Notes: generated from the sequence alone by a model not told the origin. A stretch of 64,000 nt of DNA from Streptomyces sp. NBC_00513 (GCF_041431415.1 NZ_CP107845.1:7626001-7690000), one strand, 5' to 3'. Positions 15,877-25,222 are shown, counted from the first letter of the stretch. Translations and numbers: made by a program.

Positions 15877-17358
15877 GTGTCTGAACAAGGACGGCTTGTG
15901 GCCGGCCGATACCGGTTGATGCAGCGCGTCGGCCGCGGAGGCATGGGCACCGTCTGGCGTGCCGAGGACGAACTCCTCGGCCGGCAGGTGGCGGTGAAGA
16001 AGCTCCATGTCCCACCCCACGTGCCGGACGACACGGTCCGCACGCTCCACGAACGCGCCCGCCGCGAGGCGCGCAGCGCGGCCCGCATCGCCCATCCGCA
16101 CGTGATCGTCGTGCACGATGTGGTCGATGACGACGGCCTGCCGTGCATCGTGATGGAGTACGTTCCCTCGATCACGTTGGACGAGGCGGTGAAGCGCCGG
16201 GGCGCGCTGCCCACCGCCGAAACAGCCCGGATCGGTTTGGCCGTGGTCGCCGCGCTCCGCGCCGCCCACGACATCGGGGTGCTGCACCGCGACGTCAAGC
16301 CGGCCAACATCCTCCTCGGCGAGGACGGCCGGATCGTCCTCACCGACTTCGGCATCGCCGCCGAGAGCGGCGCCGAGTCGCTCACCATGACCGGTGAACT
16401 GGTCGGTTCCATCGGCTACCTCGCTCCCGAACGCCTGCGAGGCACCGATGCCGGGCCCGCCGGTGACCTGTGGTCCCTCGGCGTCACGCTGTACCAGTCG
16501 ATCGAGGGGCGCCACCCCTTCGTTCGGGACACGCCGATCGAGACGGCCTACGCCATCGTGAGCGAGGCGCACGCGCCACTGACCGGCGGGAACGCCCTGA
16601 CACCGCTGATCGAGGGGTTGCTCGTGAAGGAGCCCGGGCAGCGGTCCGGCCTGACGGAGGCGGAGCGACTCCTGCGCGGGGCGACGGGGGACTCGGCCGA
16701 CACGCCCGGTCCGTCGTCCACCCGGGCGCACCGAGCGGTACGGGCCGCCCGACGTGGACGCGGGATCGGACGCGGACGCCGTGGGGTCCTGTGGTCGGGT
16801 GCGGCAATCACGGTCGCGGCGTGTGGGGTGGCCGTCGCACTGTCCTGGCCCGACGCACTCTTCGGCGACGGGGTGGCCTCCGGTTCCGCAGGCCCCGCGA
16901 GCACGGCGATGCCCTCGCCTCCGGTCGGCTACGGGTACCAGGACGGCGGCGGCATCGCGATACCGGTGCCGCTCGGCTGGACACGGGAGGAACTGGCGGG
17001 AGGAGAAGTGGCGTTCGTCGATTCCGCCGGGCTCGTCGGACTGCGCGTCAAGGCCGCCGCCTTCGCGGGCTCCGACGCCCTGGAACACTGGCGCACGACC
17101 GAGGAGGCGCAGACGCGCCGTGACAATCCCGGCTACGAGCGCGTGCGGATGACGGCAGCCACGGTCCACGGCAGGCCCGCCGGGTACTGGGAGTTCACCT
17201 TCGAGGGCAAGGTGCGCAAGTTCCGGGCGGTCGAGGTGGCACTCGCGGACGCGGCGGGCACGCAGTACGTCGTCTACTTCTCGGCACCGGACGAGGAGTG
17301 GGCCCGGCACCGGCCCGTCTTCGACACCGCCGTAGAGGGACTTCGCCTGGCGAGCTGA
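15877..17358 (+). CDS. Membrane Ser/Thr protein kinase (PknB/Hanks type)
   Basis: 493 residues. The kinase domain occupies about 10-270 with VGRGGMGTVW (glycine loop), VAVKKL (ATP Lys), HRDVKPANIL (catalytic Asp139), TDFGIA and the LAPERL region. A basic juxtamembrane stretch is followed by one membrane segment (WSGAAITVAACGVAVALSW, about 308-328). The roughly 150-residue outer part (GIAIPVPLGWTREEL onward) has no PASTA repeats and no domain I can name. The GTG start has AGGGA ten bases upstream. It is divergent from an orphan response regulator; a functional link is possible but not shown. Confidence 0.92.
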   Translation: MSEQGRLVAGRYRLMQRVGRGGMGTVWRAEDELLGRQVAVKKLHVPPHVPDDTVRTLHERARREARSAARIAHPHVIVVHDVVDDDGLPCIVMEYVPSITLDEAVKRRGALPTAETARIGLAVVAALRAAHDIGVLHRDVKPANILLGEDGRIVLTDFGIAAESGAESLTMTGELVGSIGYLAPERLRGTDAGPAGDLWSLGVTLYQSIEGRHPFVRDTPIETAYAIVSEAHAPLTGGNALTPLIEGLLVKEPGQRSGLTEAERLLRGATGDSADTPGPSSTRAHRAVRAARRGRGIGRGRRGVLWSGAAITVAACGVAVALSWPDALFGDGVASGSAGPASTAMPSPPVGYGYQDGGGIAIPVPLGWTREELAGGEVAFVDSAGLVGLRVKAAAFAGSDALEHWRTTEEAQTRRDNPGYERVRMTAATVHGRPAGYWEFTFEGKVRKFRAVEVALADAAGTQYVVYFSAPDEEWARHRPVFDTAVEGLRLAS

Positions 17359-17442
17359 CACATCGAGGAGGCGCCTCGCTGTGGTCGCGGTTCGCGGGGA
17401 GCCTGTCGGGCGCCCGGGCGGCCCATGAAAGAAACAACAGCA

Positions 17443-17476
17443 TCGACGTTGACTTACGTTGATTCATGTTTATTGT
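17443..17476 (+). promoter_or_regulatory. gal operon promoter with operator-like sequence
   Basis: A -35 TTGACT (17449-17454) and -10 TATTGT (17471-17476) are separated by 16 bases, about 50 bases before galT. The spacer, TACGTTGATTCATGTT, belongs to an element that recurs upstream of the AraFGH-type operon (9216-9239). TCGACGTNGACT at its 5' edge recurs near the second DeoR gene (20685-20696). An operator that overlaps the promoter would fit repression. Confidence 0.65.
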
Positions 17477-17528
17477 TGTCAGCGTGTGGCTCCCAGGGCC
17501 GCCGTACTTCGAGAGACGGGCACGCTCC

Positions 17529-18575
17529 GTGAAGAGAACCACGACGAAGCTCGCGGACGGCCGCGAGCTGATCTACTACGACCGTGACGGCGGCGCCGTC
17601 CGCGACACGGTCGACCGACGTCTGCTGGAGCCGGTGGACAGCCGGCCCGAACTGCGACTGGACCTGGCGACAGGCGACTGGGTCACCATCGCCTCACACC
17701 GTCAGGGGCGCGTCCACCATCCGCCCACCGATGCGTGTCCCCTGTGCCCCTCCTGGGACGGGAACCACAGCGAGATCCCGGCCGCGGACTACGATGTCGC
17801 CGTGTTCGAGAACCGCTTCCCCTCCCTGGCGGGACGCGTGGGCCGCTGCGAGGTCGTGTGCTTCACGCCCGAGCACGGGGCGAGCTTCGCCGATCTGACC
17901 GAGGACCGAGCCCGCCTCGTACTCGACGCCTGGACGGACCGCACCGAGAACCTGTCGTCCCTGCCCGGCGTGGAGCAGGTGTACTGCTTCGAGAACCGCG
18001 GTGCGGAGATCGGCGTCACCCTCGCGCACCCCCACGGACAGGTCTACGCCTTCCCCTTCGTACCGCCGCGCACCGCCAAGATGGTCGCCGTCGCGGATAC
18101 ACACCGGCGCGTCACCGGCGGAAACCTCTTCGAGGACCTGCTCGCCGAGGCCCGCGCCGCCGTGTCGCGGGTGGTCCTGGCGGGGGAGCACTGGACGGCG
18201 TTCGTCCCGTACGCCGCCCGCTGGCCCTACGAGGTGCACCTCTACCCCCACCGCCGTGTCCCCGACCTCACCCGCCTCACCGAGGCCGAGCGCGCGGAGT
18301 TCCCCGGCATCTACCTGGAACTGCTGCGCAGGTTCGACCGGCTGTTCCACCGCGAGGACGGCGCGCCGGCGACCCCCACCCCGTACATCTCCGCCTGGCA
18401 CCAGGCGCCGAAGACCGGAGGGCAGGAACTGGCCCTGCACCTGGAGCTGTTCACGGTGCGACGATCGGCGGGCAAGCTCAAGTTCCTCGCCGGCGTCGAA
18501 TCCGGCATGGACTCCTTCGTCAACGACGTCGCCCCGGAAGCCGCGGCCCGGCGACTGCGGGAGGTCGCGTCATGA
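17529..18575 (+). CDS. galT: Galactose-1-phosphate uridylyltransferase
   Basis: 348 residues. The DACPLCPSW motif gives one zinc-site Cys pair and LAHPHGQVYAFPF gives the active-site His-Pro-His-x-Gln triad; the C-terminal GalT domain ends KFLAGVESGMDSFVND. It exchanges UMP between UDP-glucose and galactose 1-phosphate in the Leloir pathway. GTG 17529 is preferred to an upstream frame extension because the extension overlaps the promoter. The stop overlaps galE (ATGA), so galT-galE-galK is one coupled operon. Confidence 0.95.
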   Translation: MKRTTTKLADGRELIYYDRDGGAVRDTVDRRLLEPVDSRPELRLDLATGDWVTIASHRQGRVHHPPTDACPLCPSWDGNHSEIPAADYDVAVFENRFPSLAGRVGRCEVVCFTPEHGASFADLTEDRARLVLDAWTDRTENLSSLPGVEQVYCFENRGAEIGVTLAHPHGQVYAFPFVPPRTAKMVAVADTHRRVTGGNLFEDLLAEARAAVSRVVLAGEHWTAFVPYAARWPYEVHLYPHRRVPDLTRLTEAERAEFPGIYLELLRRFDRLFHREDGAPATPTPYISAWHQAPKTGGQELALHLELFTVRRSAGKLKFLAGVESGMDSFVNDVAPEAAARRLREVAS

Positions 18576-19531
18576 GCAGGTACCTCGTCACCGGCGGCGC
18601 CGGATACATCGGCAGCGTGGTCGCGGCCCGTCTCCTCGCGGCCGGCCACCGCGTCACGGTGCTCGACGACCTGACCACCGGCATGTCGGAAGCCGTCCCC
18701 GAGGGCGCCGACTTCGTCCGGGGCGGAGTCGCACAGGCCGCCGCCCTGCTGGACACCGGCTATGCCGGGGTGTTGCACTTCGCCGCCTCCTCACAGGTGG
18801 CCGAGTCGGTGCGCGACCCGGAGAAGTACTGGCGCAACAACGTCGCCGGCTCGCTGGAACTGATCACCACCATGCGCAGGGCCGGCGTACGCACCCTGGT
18901 CTTCTCCTCCACCGCGGCCGTCTACGGCGAACCCGAACAGGTGCCCATCGCCGAGGACGCCCGGACCGCGCCGACCAGCCCCTACGGCGCCACCAAACTC
19001 GCCGTCGACCACCTCATCACCGGGGAGGCCGCCGCCCACGGGCTGGCCGCCGTGTCCCTGCGATACTTCAACGTCGCGGGCGCCCACGCGGGCCACGGCG
19101 AACGCCACGACCCCGAATCACACCTCATCCCGCTCATCCTCCAAGTGGCCCTGGGACAACGCCCACACATCGACGTCCACGGCGACGACTACCCCACGCG
19201 CGACGGCACCTGCGTCCGCGACTACATCCATGTCGCCGACCTCGCCGAGGCCCACCTCCTGGCCCTGGACGCCGCCCGCCCCGGCGAGCACCTGATCTGC
19301 AACCTGGGCAACGGCGAGGGCTTCACGGTCCGGGAGGTGATCGACTCCGTCCGACGGGTTACGGGCCGTGCGATCCCTGAACTCGTCGGCCCCCGGCGTC
19401 CCGGCGATCCGGCGGTGCTCGTCGCCTCCGCCGCCCGCGCGCACGACCGCTTGGGCTGGCGGCCGACCCGCACCGACCTGGACTCCATCGTGGCCGACGC
19501 CTGGGCCTTCGCACAGGGGGCGACCGCGTGA
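18572..19531 (+). CDS. galE: UDP-glucose 4-epimerase
   Basis: 319-residue extended SDR. It has the TGGAGYIGS dinucleotide loop at the N terminus, FSSTAAVYGEP and the catalytic SPYGATK Tyr-Lys pair, with RYFNVAGAH and GTCVRDYIHV in the usual places. It interconverts UDP-galactose and UDP-glucose with bound NAD. The length and motif set are typical of actinobacterial GalE. It overlaps galT by four bases and galK by four bases (GTGA). Confidence 0.95.
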   Translation: MSRYLVTGGAGYIGSVVAARLLAAGHRVTVLDDLTTGMSEAVPEGADFVRGGVAQAAALLDTGYAGVLHFAASSQVAESVRDPEKYWRNNVAGSLELITTMRRAGVRTLVFSSTAAVYGEPEQVPIAEDARTAPTSPYGATKLAVDHLITGEAAAHGLAAVSLRYFNVAGAHAGHGERHDPESHLIPLILQVALGQRPHIDVHGDDYPTRDGTCVRDYIHVADLAEAHLLALDAARPGEHLICNLGNGEGFTVREVIDSVRRVTGRAIPELVGPRRPGDPAVLVASAARAHDRLGWRPTRTDLDSIVADAWAFAQGATA

Positions 19532-20661
19532 AGGAGGCCTTCCGGCACATCTACGGCGCCTCCCCGGACGGAATCTGGGCAGCGCCGGGCCGTGTCAACC
19601 TGATCGGCGAGCACACCGACTACAACGACGGCTTCGCCCTGCCCATCGCCATCCCCCAGAACACGCTGGTCGCGGCGCGACGGCGCGAGGACGGACGCCT
19701 GCGGCTGCACAGCGCCCAGGGCGACGGCCCGGTCATCGATCTCGACGTCGACGGCCTGACCCCCGGAGCCGTCACCACGTGGGGTGCGTACCCGGCGGGA
19801 GTCGTGTGGGCGCTCCGCGAGGCGGGACACGGGGTCGGCGGCGCCGACCTCCACGTCGACAGCACGGTGCCCACCGGCGCGGGCCTGTCGTCCTCCGCCG
19901 CGCTGGAGTGCGCGGTCGCCTTCGCCTACAACGAGCTGTACGGGCTCGGCCTCGGCGCACCCGCGCTCGCCCTGATCTCACAGCGGGCGGAGAACGGCTT
20001 CGCCGGCGTCCCGTGCGGGGTCATGGACCAGATGGCCTCAGCCTGCTGCACCGCCGGCGCCGCCCTGCACCTGGACATCCGCGCGGGGACCCACGAGCAG
20101 GTGCCATTCGCCCCGGAGTCGGAGGGTCTGCGCCTGCTCGTCATCGACACCCGCGTCAAACACGACCTCGGGGACGGCGCGTACGCCGCGCTGCGCGCCG
20201 GGTGCGAACAGGCCGCCCGGCTGCTCGGCGTCGCGGCGTTGCGGGACATCTCACCGGCGGATCTGCCCTCCACCGGCAAGATGCTCCCCACGCACCTGGT
20301 GCCCCTGGTCCAGCACATCGTGACCGAGAACGCGAGGGTCGCCGAATCGATCTCCCACCTGCGAGCGGGACGCGTCGCGGCGCTGGGACCGATCCTCTCG
20401 GCCGGACATGCCTCGCTGCGTGACGACTTTCGGATCTCGTGTGACGAGAGCGACCTCGTGGTGGACACGGCCCTGGCACACGGAGCGCTCGGGGCACGCA
20501 TGACCGGAGGTGGTTTCGGCGGCTCCGTCATCGTCCTCGTGGACGAGGGCCGGGCGCAGGCGCTGGGCGCCGCCGTCACCGCCGCGTTCCGATCCGCCGG
20601 GTACCTGGCCCCGCACCTTTTCGCCGTGTCGCCGGCCTCCGGAGCACGGCGCATCGAGTGA
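19528..20661 (+). CDS. galK: Galactokinase
   Basis: 377-residue GHMP kinase. The galactokinase signature GRVNLIGEHTDYNDGF lies near residues 21-36, PTGAGLSSSAALE is the ATP loop, and MTGGGFGGSVI is the C-terminal GHMP motif. It phosphorylates galactose at C1. The GTG start overlaps the galE stop. A DeoR gene follows 108 bases later in the same direction. Confidence 0.95.
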   Translation: MKEAFRHIYGASPDGIWAAPGRVNLIGEHTDYNDGFALPIAIPQNTLVAARRREDGRLRLHSAQGDGPVIDLDVDGLTPGAVTTWGAYPAGVVWALREAGHGVGGADLHVDSTVPTGAGLSSSAALECAVAFAYNELYGLGLGAPALALISQRAENGFAGVPCGVMDQMASACCTAGAALHLDIRAGTHEQVPFAPESEGLRLLVIDTRVKHDLGDGAYAALRAGCEQAARLLGVAALRDISPADLPSTGKMLPTHLVPLVQHIVTENARVAESISHLRAGRVAALGPILSAGHASLRDDFRISCDESDLVVDTALAHGALGARMTGGGFGGSVIVLVDEGRAQALGAAVTAAFRSAGYLAPHLFAVSPASGARRIE

Positions 20662-20684
20662 GAAGTCGGTGAGGTCGGGATCCG

Positions 20685-20696
20685 TCGACGTAGACT
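20685..20696 (+). promoter_or_regulatory. gal-promoter-like half element before second DeoR gene
   Basis: TCGACGTAGACT matches TCGACGTTGACT of the gal promoter (17443-17454) at 11 of 12 bases and is followed by TTCGTTTGT. It may allow autoregulation of the DeoR gene at 20770. Short, so tentative. Confidence 0.4.
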
Positions 20697-20769
20697 GTTC
20701 GTTTGTGAGGATGGCCGTGTGTCTTTGACTCCACACACGGATGGCGCGCACAGGAGCGGGGACGACAAC

Positions 20770-21576
20770 GTGACGGAAGCAGCACGCCTTGCACCCCAGC
20801 GCAGGGCCCTGATCCTCGACATCGTCCGCCGCGACGGTGCGGTGCGCGTCACCGAACTCGTGGAACAGCTGGGCGTCTCCGACATGACGATCCGCCGCGA
20901 CCTCGATGTGCTCGCCCGCAGCGGTGCCCTGTCGAAGGTGCACGGCGGCGCCATCAGGTCTTCCGTCACGACCGCGGACGAACCCGCCTTCGAGACCAAG
21001 GCAGGTCTGGAGTCACAGGCCAAGGCGGCGGTCGCCGAGGCGGCCTCCGCCCTCGTGAAACCGGGCAGCGTCGTCGCCATCTCCGGAGGGACGACGTCCT
21101 ACGCGGTGGCCAGCCGGCTCCGGGACGTGCCCGGACTGACCGTGGTGACCAACTCCCTGCCGGTCGCCGATTTGCTCCGGCCCACGGGAGCGGAGCTCGG
21201 CTCCCCGGAACGCACGCTGCTGCTGACGGGCGGTTCTCCCACGAAGTCGGCCTCCCTGGTCGGCCCCCTGGCGGATCAGGCGATCCGCTCCCTCCAGGTG
21301 GACCTGCTGATCATCGGCGCCCACGGCATCTCCGAACGCGCCGGCGCGACCACCCCGAACCTCGCCGAGGCCCAGACCAACCGCGCGCTGATCGACTGCG
21401 CCACTCAGGTCGCCGTGGTCGCGGACCACACCAAATGGGGAGTCGTGGGCCTGAGTCGGTTCATCACCCTCCCGGAGATCGACTACTTCGTATCGGACGA
21501 CGGGCTCGATGCCCAGGCACGTACCGTCCTGAGCGATTCGGTGGGCCGGCTGATCCTGGGAACCACCCAGCCGTAG
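20770..21576 (+). CDS. DeoR-family regulator of the gal operon (copy 2)
   Basis: 268 residues with a DeoR winged helix (RAPILDI-like region, LGVSDMTIRRDLDVL) and the DeoRC effector domain (SGGTTSYAVASRL, NSLPVADLLRP, HGISERAGATTPN). It is highly similar to the regulator at 13888 throughout, including near-identical DNA around GGCGGATCAGGCGATCCGCT. The start at GTG 20770 gives the same N terminus as its paralogue. GTG 20719, with GAGG upstream, would add 17 residues and cannot be excluded. It follows galK on the same strand and is the best candidate for the gal repressor. Confidence 0.88.
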   Translation: MTEAARLAPQRRALILDIVRRDGAVRVTELVEQLGVSDMTIRRDLDVLARSGALSKVHGGAIRSSVTTADEPAFETKAGLESQAKAAVAEAASALVKPGSVVAISGGTTSYAVASRLRDVPGLTVVTNSLPVADLLRPTGAELGSPERTLLLTGGSPTKSASLVGPLADQAIRSLQVDLLIIGAHGISERAGATTPNLAEAQTNRALIDCATQVAVVADHTKWGVVGLSRFITLPEIDYFVSDDGLDAQARTVLSDSVGRLILGTTQP

Positions 21577-21724
21577 TCCGGGCGGAAGCCCCTGCCGCAG
21601 TCCCGGCCGCCGCCCCCGCTTCGGGTCGAGCCGCGCGCCGGTATGCCCCTGTATGTCCTAGCCTCCGGGTTCCTCGTGCGGGCCGCTCCCGAGATCACGC
21701 GTGAAGGGACTTGTCACGCCTCGC

Positions 21725-21740
21725 ATGTTTACGTAAACAT
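21725..21740. promoter_or_regulatory. LacI-type operator A, before GH35 copy 1
   Basis: ATGTTTACGTAAACAT, a perfect palindrome; the symmetry extends to 22 bp (21722-21743). It lies 64 bases before the start. A candidate -35 TTGTCA at 21711-21716 would put the -10 inside the site, which fits repression. It is the consensus of six sites in the window. Confidence 0.85.
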
Positions 21741-21803
21741 GCGGGGGTGGCGAGAGTCTCACGGTGCGCATCCCGCGTGCCTGTTCAGCTGAGGAGTACG
21801 CGT

Positions 21804-23555
21804 ATGCCTCTTCTTCGGATCGACGATGACGGATTCCGGCTTGATGGAGAGCCCTTCCGCATTCTTTCGGGCGGATTGCACTACTTCCGTGTTCATCCCG
21901 GTCATTGGCGAGATCGGTTGCGCAAGGCTCGTCTGATGGGGTTGAACACGGTGGAGACGTATGTGCCGTGGAACCTTCACCAGCCGCGTCCCGACGAGTT
22001 CCGCATGGAAGGCGGCCTCGACCTGCCGGCCTTCCTCGACCTCGCCGCCGCGGAGGGGTTGTTCGTACTGCTGCGTCCGGGTCCGTACATCTGTGCCGAG
22101 TGGGAGGGTGGTGGCCTGCCGTCGTGGCTGCTGGCGGATCCGGACATCCAACTGCGCAGTCGGGACCCCCGGTTCCTCACCGCGGTCGACGACTACTTCC
22201 GCCGGCTCCTGCTCCCGCTGCGGAGTCGACTCGCCACCCGGGGCGGTCCGGTGCTCGCGGTGCAGGTGGAGAACGAGTACGGGGCCTACGGCGACGACAC
22301 CGCCTATCTGGAGCACCTCGCCGACTCCCTGCGCCGCTGCGGTGTCGACGTGCCGCTCTTCACCTGCGATCAGCCGGCCGACCTGGAGCGGGGTGCGTTG
22401 CCGGGTGTTCTCGCGACCGTCAACTTCGGCAGCCGCTCCGCGCAGAACCTCTCCGCCCTGCGGGCTCTTAGGCCGTCAGGTCCGCTGCTTTGTGCGGAGT
22501 TCTGGATCGGCTGGTTCGACCGCTGGGGCGGTAACCACGTCGTCCGTGATGCCGAGCGGGCGGCGCAGGAGTTGGACGAACTGCTCGCCACCGGTGCCTC
22601 GGTCAATTTCTACATGTTCCACGGTGGTACGAACTTCGGTTTCATGAACGGCGCCAACGACAAGCACACCTACCGGCCGACCGTCACCTCCTACGACTAC
22701 GACGCGCCCCTCGACGAAGCCGGTGACCCGACCGAGAAGTTCGCCGCCTTCCGCGAGGTCATCGCCAAGTACGCCCCCGTCCCGACGGAGCCCCTGCCCG
22801 CGCGCACAGCCAAGTTCAGTTGTGAGGAGGTGGCGCTGACCGAGAGCATCGGTCTGCTGGACGGAGCGCCCGTCCTCGGGGACGCGGTCGCGTCGAGCCG
22901 GCCCCTGACGATGGAAGAACTCGGGCAGGACTACGGCTTCGTGCTGTACGAAACGGACCTGCCGGACGCCGGTCCCGCACTGCTCGTACTGGAGCAGGTG
23001 CGCGACCGGGCCCAGGTCTTCCTCGACGGCCAGCCGGTGGGGGTACTGGAGCGGGAGTCCCACGAACACTCCCTCACCTTCTCGGTGCCGCGCCCCGGCA
23101 GTGTCCTCACCATCCTCGTGGAGAACCAGGGAAGGGTGAACTACGGACCGGGCATCCACGACCGCAAGGGGCTGCTCGGCCGCGTTCTGCTGAACGGGCT
23201 TCCGCTCGAAGGGTGGACCAGCCGACCGCTGCCGCTCGGCACGCTGGAAGACCTCCCGTTCGGTACCGCGCCGGTCACCCCGACCGGCCCGGCCTTCCAC
23301 CGCGGCACCTTCGAGACGGACCGGACGGCCGACACCTTCCTCCACCTCGACGGTTGGACCAAGGGTGTGGCGTGGGTCAACGGGTTCGCCCTCGGCCGCT
23401 ACTGGTCCCGCGGGCCCCAGCGGACGCTGTACGTACCCGGCCCGGTCCTGCGCACGGGAGCCAACGAGGTCGTCGTACTCGAACTGCACGCTCCCGACCG
23501 CGCCCGGACGGTGGCCTTCCGGGAGACACCCGACCTCGGCCCCGTCGAGGACTGA
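21804..23555 (+). CDS. Beta-galactosidase, GH35 (copy 1)
   Basis: 583 residues, cytosolic (no signal peptide). The GH35 TIM barrel covers about 8-320: SGGLHYFRVHPGHW at the start, the acid/base Glu158 in VENEYGAYG and nucleophile Glu232 in LCAEFWIGW. Two C-terminal beta domains follow (about 390-580, ending GWTKGVAWVNGFALGRYW). It removes terminal beta-galactose, probably from imported galacto-oligosaccharides. ATG 21804 has GAGGAG eight bases upstream; the longer frame from 21711 runs through the operator. A second copy lies at 50873-52633 with long identical stretches. Confidence 0.94.
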   Translation: MPLLRIDDDGFRLDGEPFRILSGGLHYFRVHPGHWRDRLRKARLMGLNTVETYVPWNLHQPRPDEFRMEGGLDLPAFLDLAAAEGLFVLLRPGPYICAEWEGGGLPSWLLADPDIQLRSRDPRFLTAVDDYFRRLLLPLRSRLATRGGPVLAVQVENEYGAYGDDTAYLEHLADSLRRCGVDVPLFTCDQPADLERGALPGVLATVNFGSRSAQNLSALRALRPSGPLLCAEFWIGWFDRWGGNHVVRDAERAAQELDELLATGASVNFYMFHGGTNFGFMNGANDKHTYRPTVTSYDYDAPLDEAGDPTEKFAAFREVIAKYAPVPTEPLPARTAKFSCEEVALTESIGLLDGAPVLGDAVASSRPLTMEELGQDYGFVLYETDLPDAGPALLVLEQVRDRAQVFLDGQPVGVLERESHEHSLTFSVPRPGSVLTILVENQGRVNYGPGIHDRKGLLGRVLLNGLPLEGWTSRPLPLGTLEDLPFGTAPVTPTGPAFHRGTFETDRTADTFLHLDGWTKGVAWVNGFALGRYWSRGPQRTLYVPGPVLRTGANEVVVLELHAPDRARTVAFRETPDLGPVED

Positions 23556-23576
23556 CCGGCCCCGACGGACGCGTGC

Positions 23577-23609
23577 GGCCGTGTCCCGCGCCGGGGGCGG
23601 GACACGGCC
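23577..23609. terminator. Bidirectional terminator between GH35 and GH43 genes
   Basis: A perfect 13-bp stem, GGCCGTGTCCCGC (23577-23589) with its complement at 23597-23609, lies between two convergent genes. Confidence 0.82.
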
Positions 23610-23641
23610 ACACCCCCGGTGGCGGGGCGAGAGCGGGAAGG

Positions 23642-25096
23642 TCAGACGGCCGAGCGGTGCCACTGCTGGTTGTCGCCGCCGTTGCACGTCCACTGGATGA
23701 GCGGCGCGCCGTCCGTCCGTGCCTGGTTGGTGACGTCGAGGCACTTGCCGCTGTGCTGGGCGACGAGCCGCATTCCGCTCGGGCCGGCCTGTGCTGCCTT
23801 CCACCTCTGGCCGGGTGCGTCTGCGCACGTGGTCTGTACGACGGCCGCGCCGTCCTCGGCGGACGCGTCCCGGACGGCGAGGCACTTGCCGCTGTGCCGC
23901 AGCATGATCCGTACCGTGCCCGCTCCCGCGCCCTGGAACCACACCTGCTGGTTGACGCTTCCGGCCGTGCAGGTCCACTGGACCAGGGCGGCGCCTTCCG
24001 CCACCGACCAGTCGGCGGCGTCGGCGCACTTGCCGCTGTGCGCGGCGGTCAAAGTGTCCCAGTCACCGGTGCCCCTGACGGTGCCGGCCTCCGCCGCGAT
24101 GATGATCTGCGGGTAGTAGTCCATGGACAGGCTGGTCCTCGTCGGGAACTTCAACGGCAGCCAGATGTACTGGGAGTCGTTGACCGTGCCGCCCGTCGCG
24201 TTGCCCCAGCGGTCGCCCATGTACAGGTATCCGGTGGCACCGGTCACGCCCTCGACGGGCAGCACGTAGGCCGTCTGGGAACCGTAGGTCCTGCCGTCGC
24301 CCAGGTCCCGCAGCCCGCTCCAGGTTCCGGTGATGCTGTCGGCCGTGCCGTACTTCTGCTGGTTGGGGGACCAGCCGGTGGCGCCGGACGTCACCAGGAA
24401 GTAGACGCCGTCCCGCTTGAACAGTGCCGGAGCCTCGCGCGACTGGCCGGCCCACAACTTCTGCACCCGGGTCTCGACCGCGGTGTAGTCCGCGCTGAGC
24501 CGGTAGACGTGGAGGTCCGCGTTCTCGTTGGCGGCGGAGACCATGTAACCGGTGCCGTCGGTGTCGACGAAGGTGGTGATGTCCCGGGACATGTGTCCCA
24601 ACGGTCGGAAGCTCCCGCGCCAGGAGTAGTCGCCGTCGACCGTGGAGGAGACGGCCACCGCGGCCCGGGCCTCGCTGTAGTCGGTGGCGCTGCCCTCCTT
24701 GTGCATCCACATGACGAACTGCCCGGTAGTGCGGTTGTACACAACCTTGGGGCGCTCGATGTTGGCCGTGGCCAGCTCCGGATCCGACGCCCGGGTCAGG
24801 ACGTGGCGGCGGAACTCCCACGTCCTGAGGTCGGTGGAGCGGTACGCGGACACGTACCGGAAGCTGTTGTCGGCATTGCGGTTCTCGCCGAACCAGTAGT
24901 AGAACTCGTCCACCTTGACGACCCCTCCGCCATGGGCGTGAACGGGACTGCCGGCGGGGTCGGTGAACTGCGTCGCGTTGGTGACGACGACGGGGGCCGG
25001 TGAGGCCACGGCGGTGCCGAGACCGCCGAGGAAGCTCGCGATCAGGGCTGCCACGAGGGCGAACAGGGCAGCCAGGTATGGGGATTGACGTCGCAT
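23642..25096 (-). CDS. Secreted GH43 exo-beta-1,3-galactanase-like enzyme with CBM13
   Basis: 484 residues with a Sec signal peptide (cleavage near residue 31, AVAS). The five-bladed GH43 domain (about 35-345) is of the subfamily 24 kind: HGGGVVKVDEFYYWFGE, IERPKVVYN (Glu114) and SREAPALFKRDGVYFLVTS (Glu221, likely acid). This subfamily is known for exo-beta-1,3-galactanases that strip arabinogalactan main chains. The rest (about 350-484) is a ricin-type CBM13 with repeated HSGKC and QQW motifs; a Streptomyces avermitilis enzyme of this subfamily has the same two modules. Operator B lies 111 bases upstream. It probably releases galactose and side-chain oligosaccharides outside the cell. Confidence 0.85.
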   Translation of the reverse strand: MRRQSPYLAALFALVAALIASFLGGLGTAVASPAPVVVTNATQFTDPAGSPVHAHGGGVVKVDEFYYWFGENRNADNSFRYVSAYRSTDLRTWEFRRHVLTRASDPELATANIERPKVVYNRTTGQFVMWMHKEGSATDYSEARAAVAVSSTVDGDYSWRGSFRPLGHMSRDITTFVDTDGTGYMVSAANENADLHVYRLSADYTAVETRVQKLWAGQSREAPALFKRDGVYFLVTSGATGWSPNQQKYGTADSITGTWSGLRDLGDGRTYGSQTAYVLPVEGVTGATGYLYMGDRWGNATGGTVNDSQYIWLPLKFPTRTSLSMDYYPQIIIAAEAGTVRGTGDWDTLTAAHSGKCADAADWSVAEGAALVQWTCTAGSVNQQVWFQGAGAGTVRIMLRHSGKCLAVRDASAEDGAAVVQTTCADAPGQRWKAAQAGPSGMRLVAQHSGKCLDVTNQARTDGAPLIQWTCNGGDNQQWHRSAV

Positions 25097-25206
25097 GGGT
25101 ACCTCTCGCTGACCGGCGGGTGGGGGAGGGGATGCGGTGCGCGCTGGGTCCCGCGAGCCGGCGAGCCGACAGCGGGGCTGTGTGAAGCCGATGTGCCACC
25201 CTTGTT

Positions 25207-25222
25207 ATGTTTGCGTAAACAG
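25207..25222. promoter_or_regulatory. LacI-type operator B, before GH43
   Basis: ATGTTTGCGTAAACAG matches the consensus at 14 of 16 bases. It lies 111 bases upstream of the leftward GH43 start. Confidence 0.75.
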
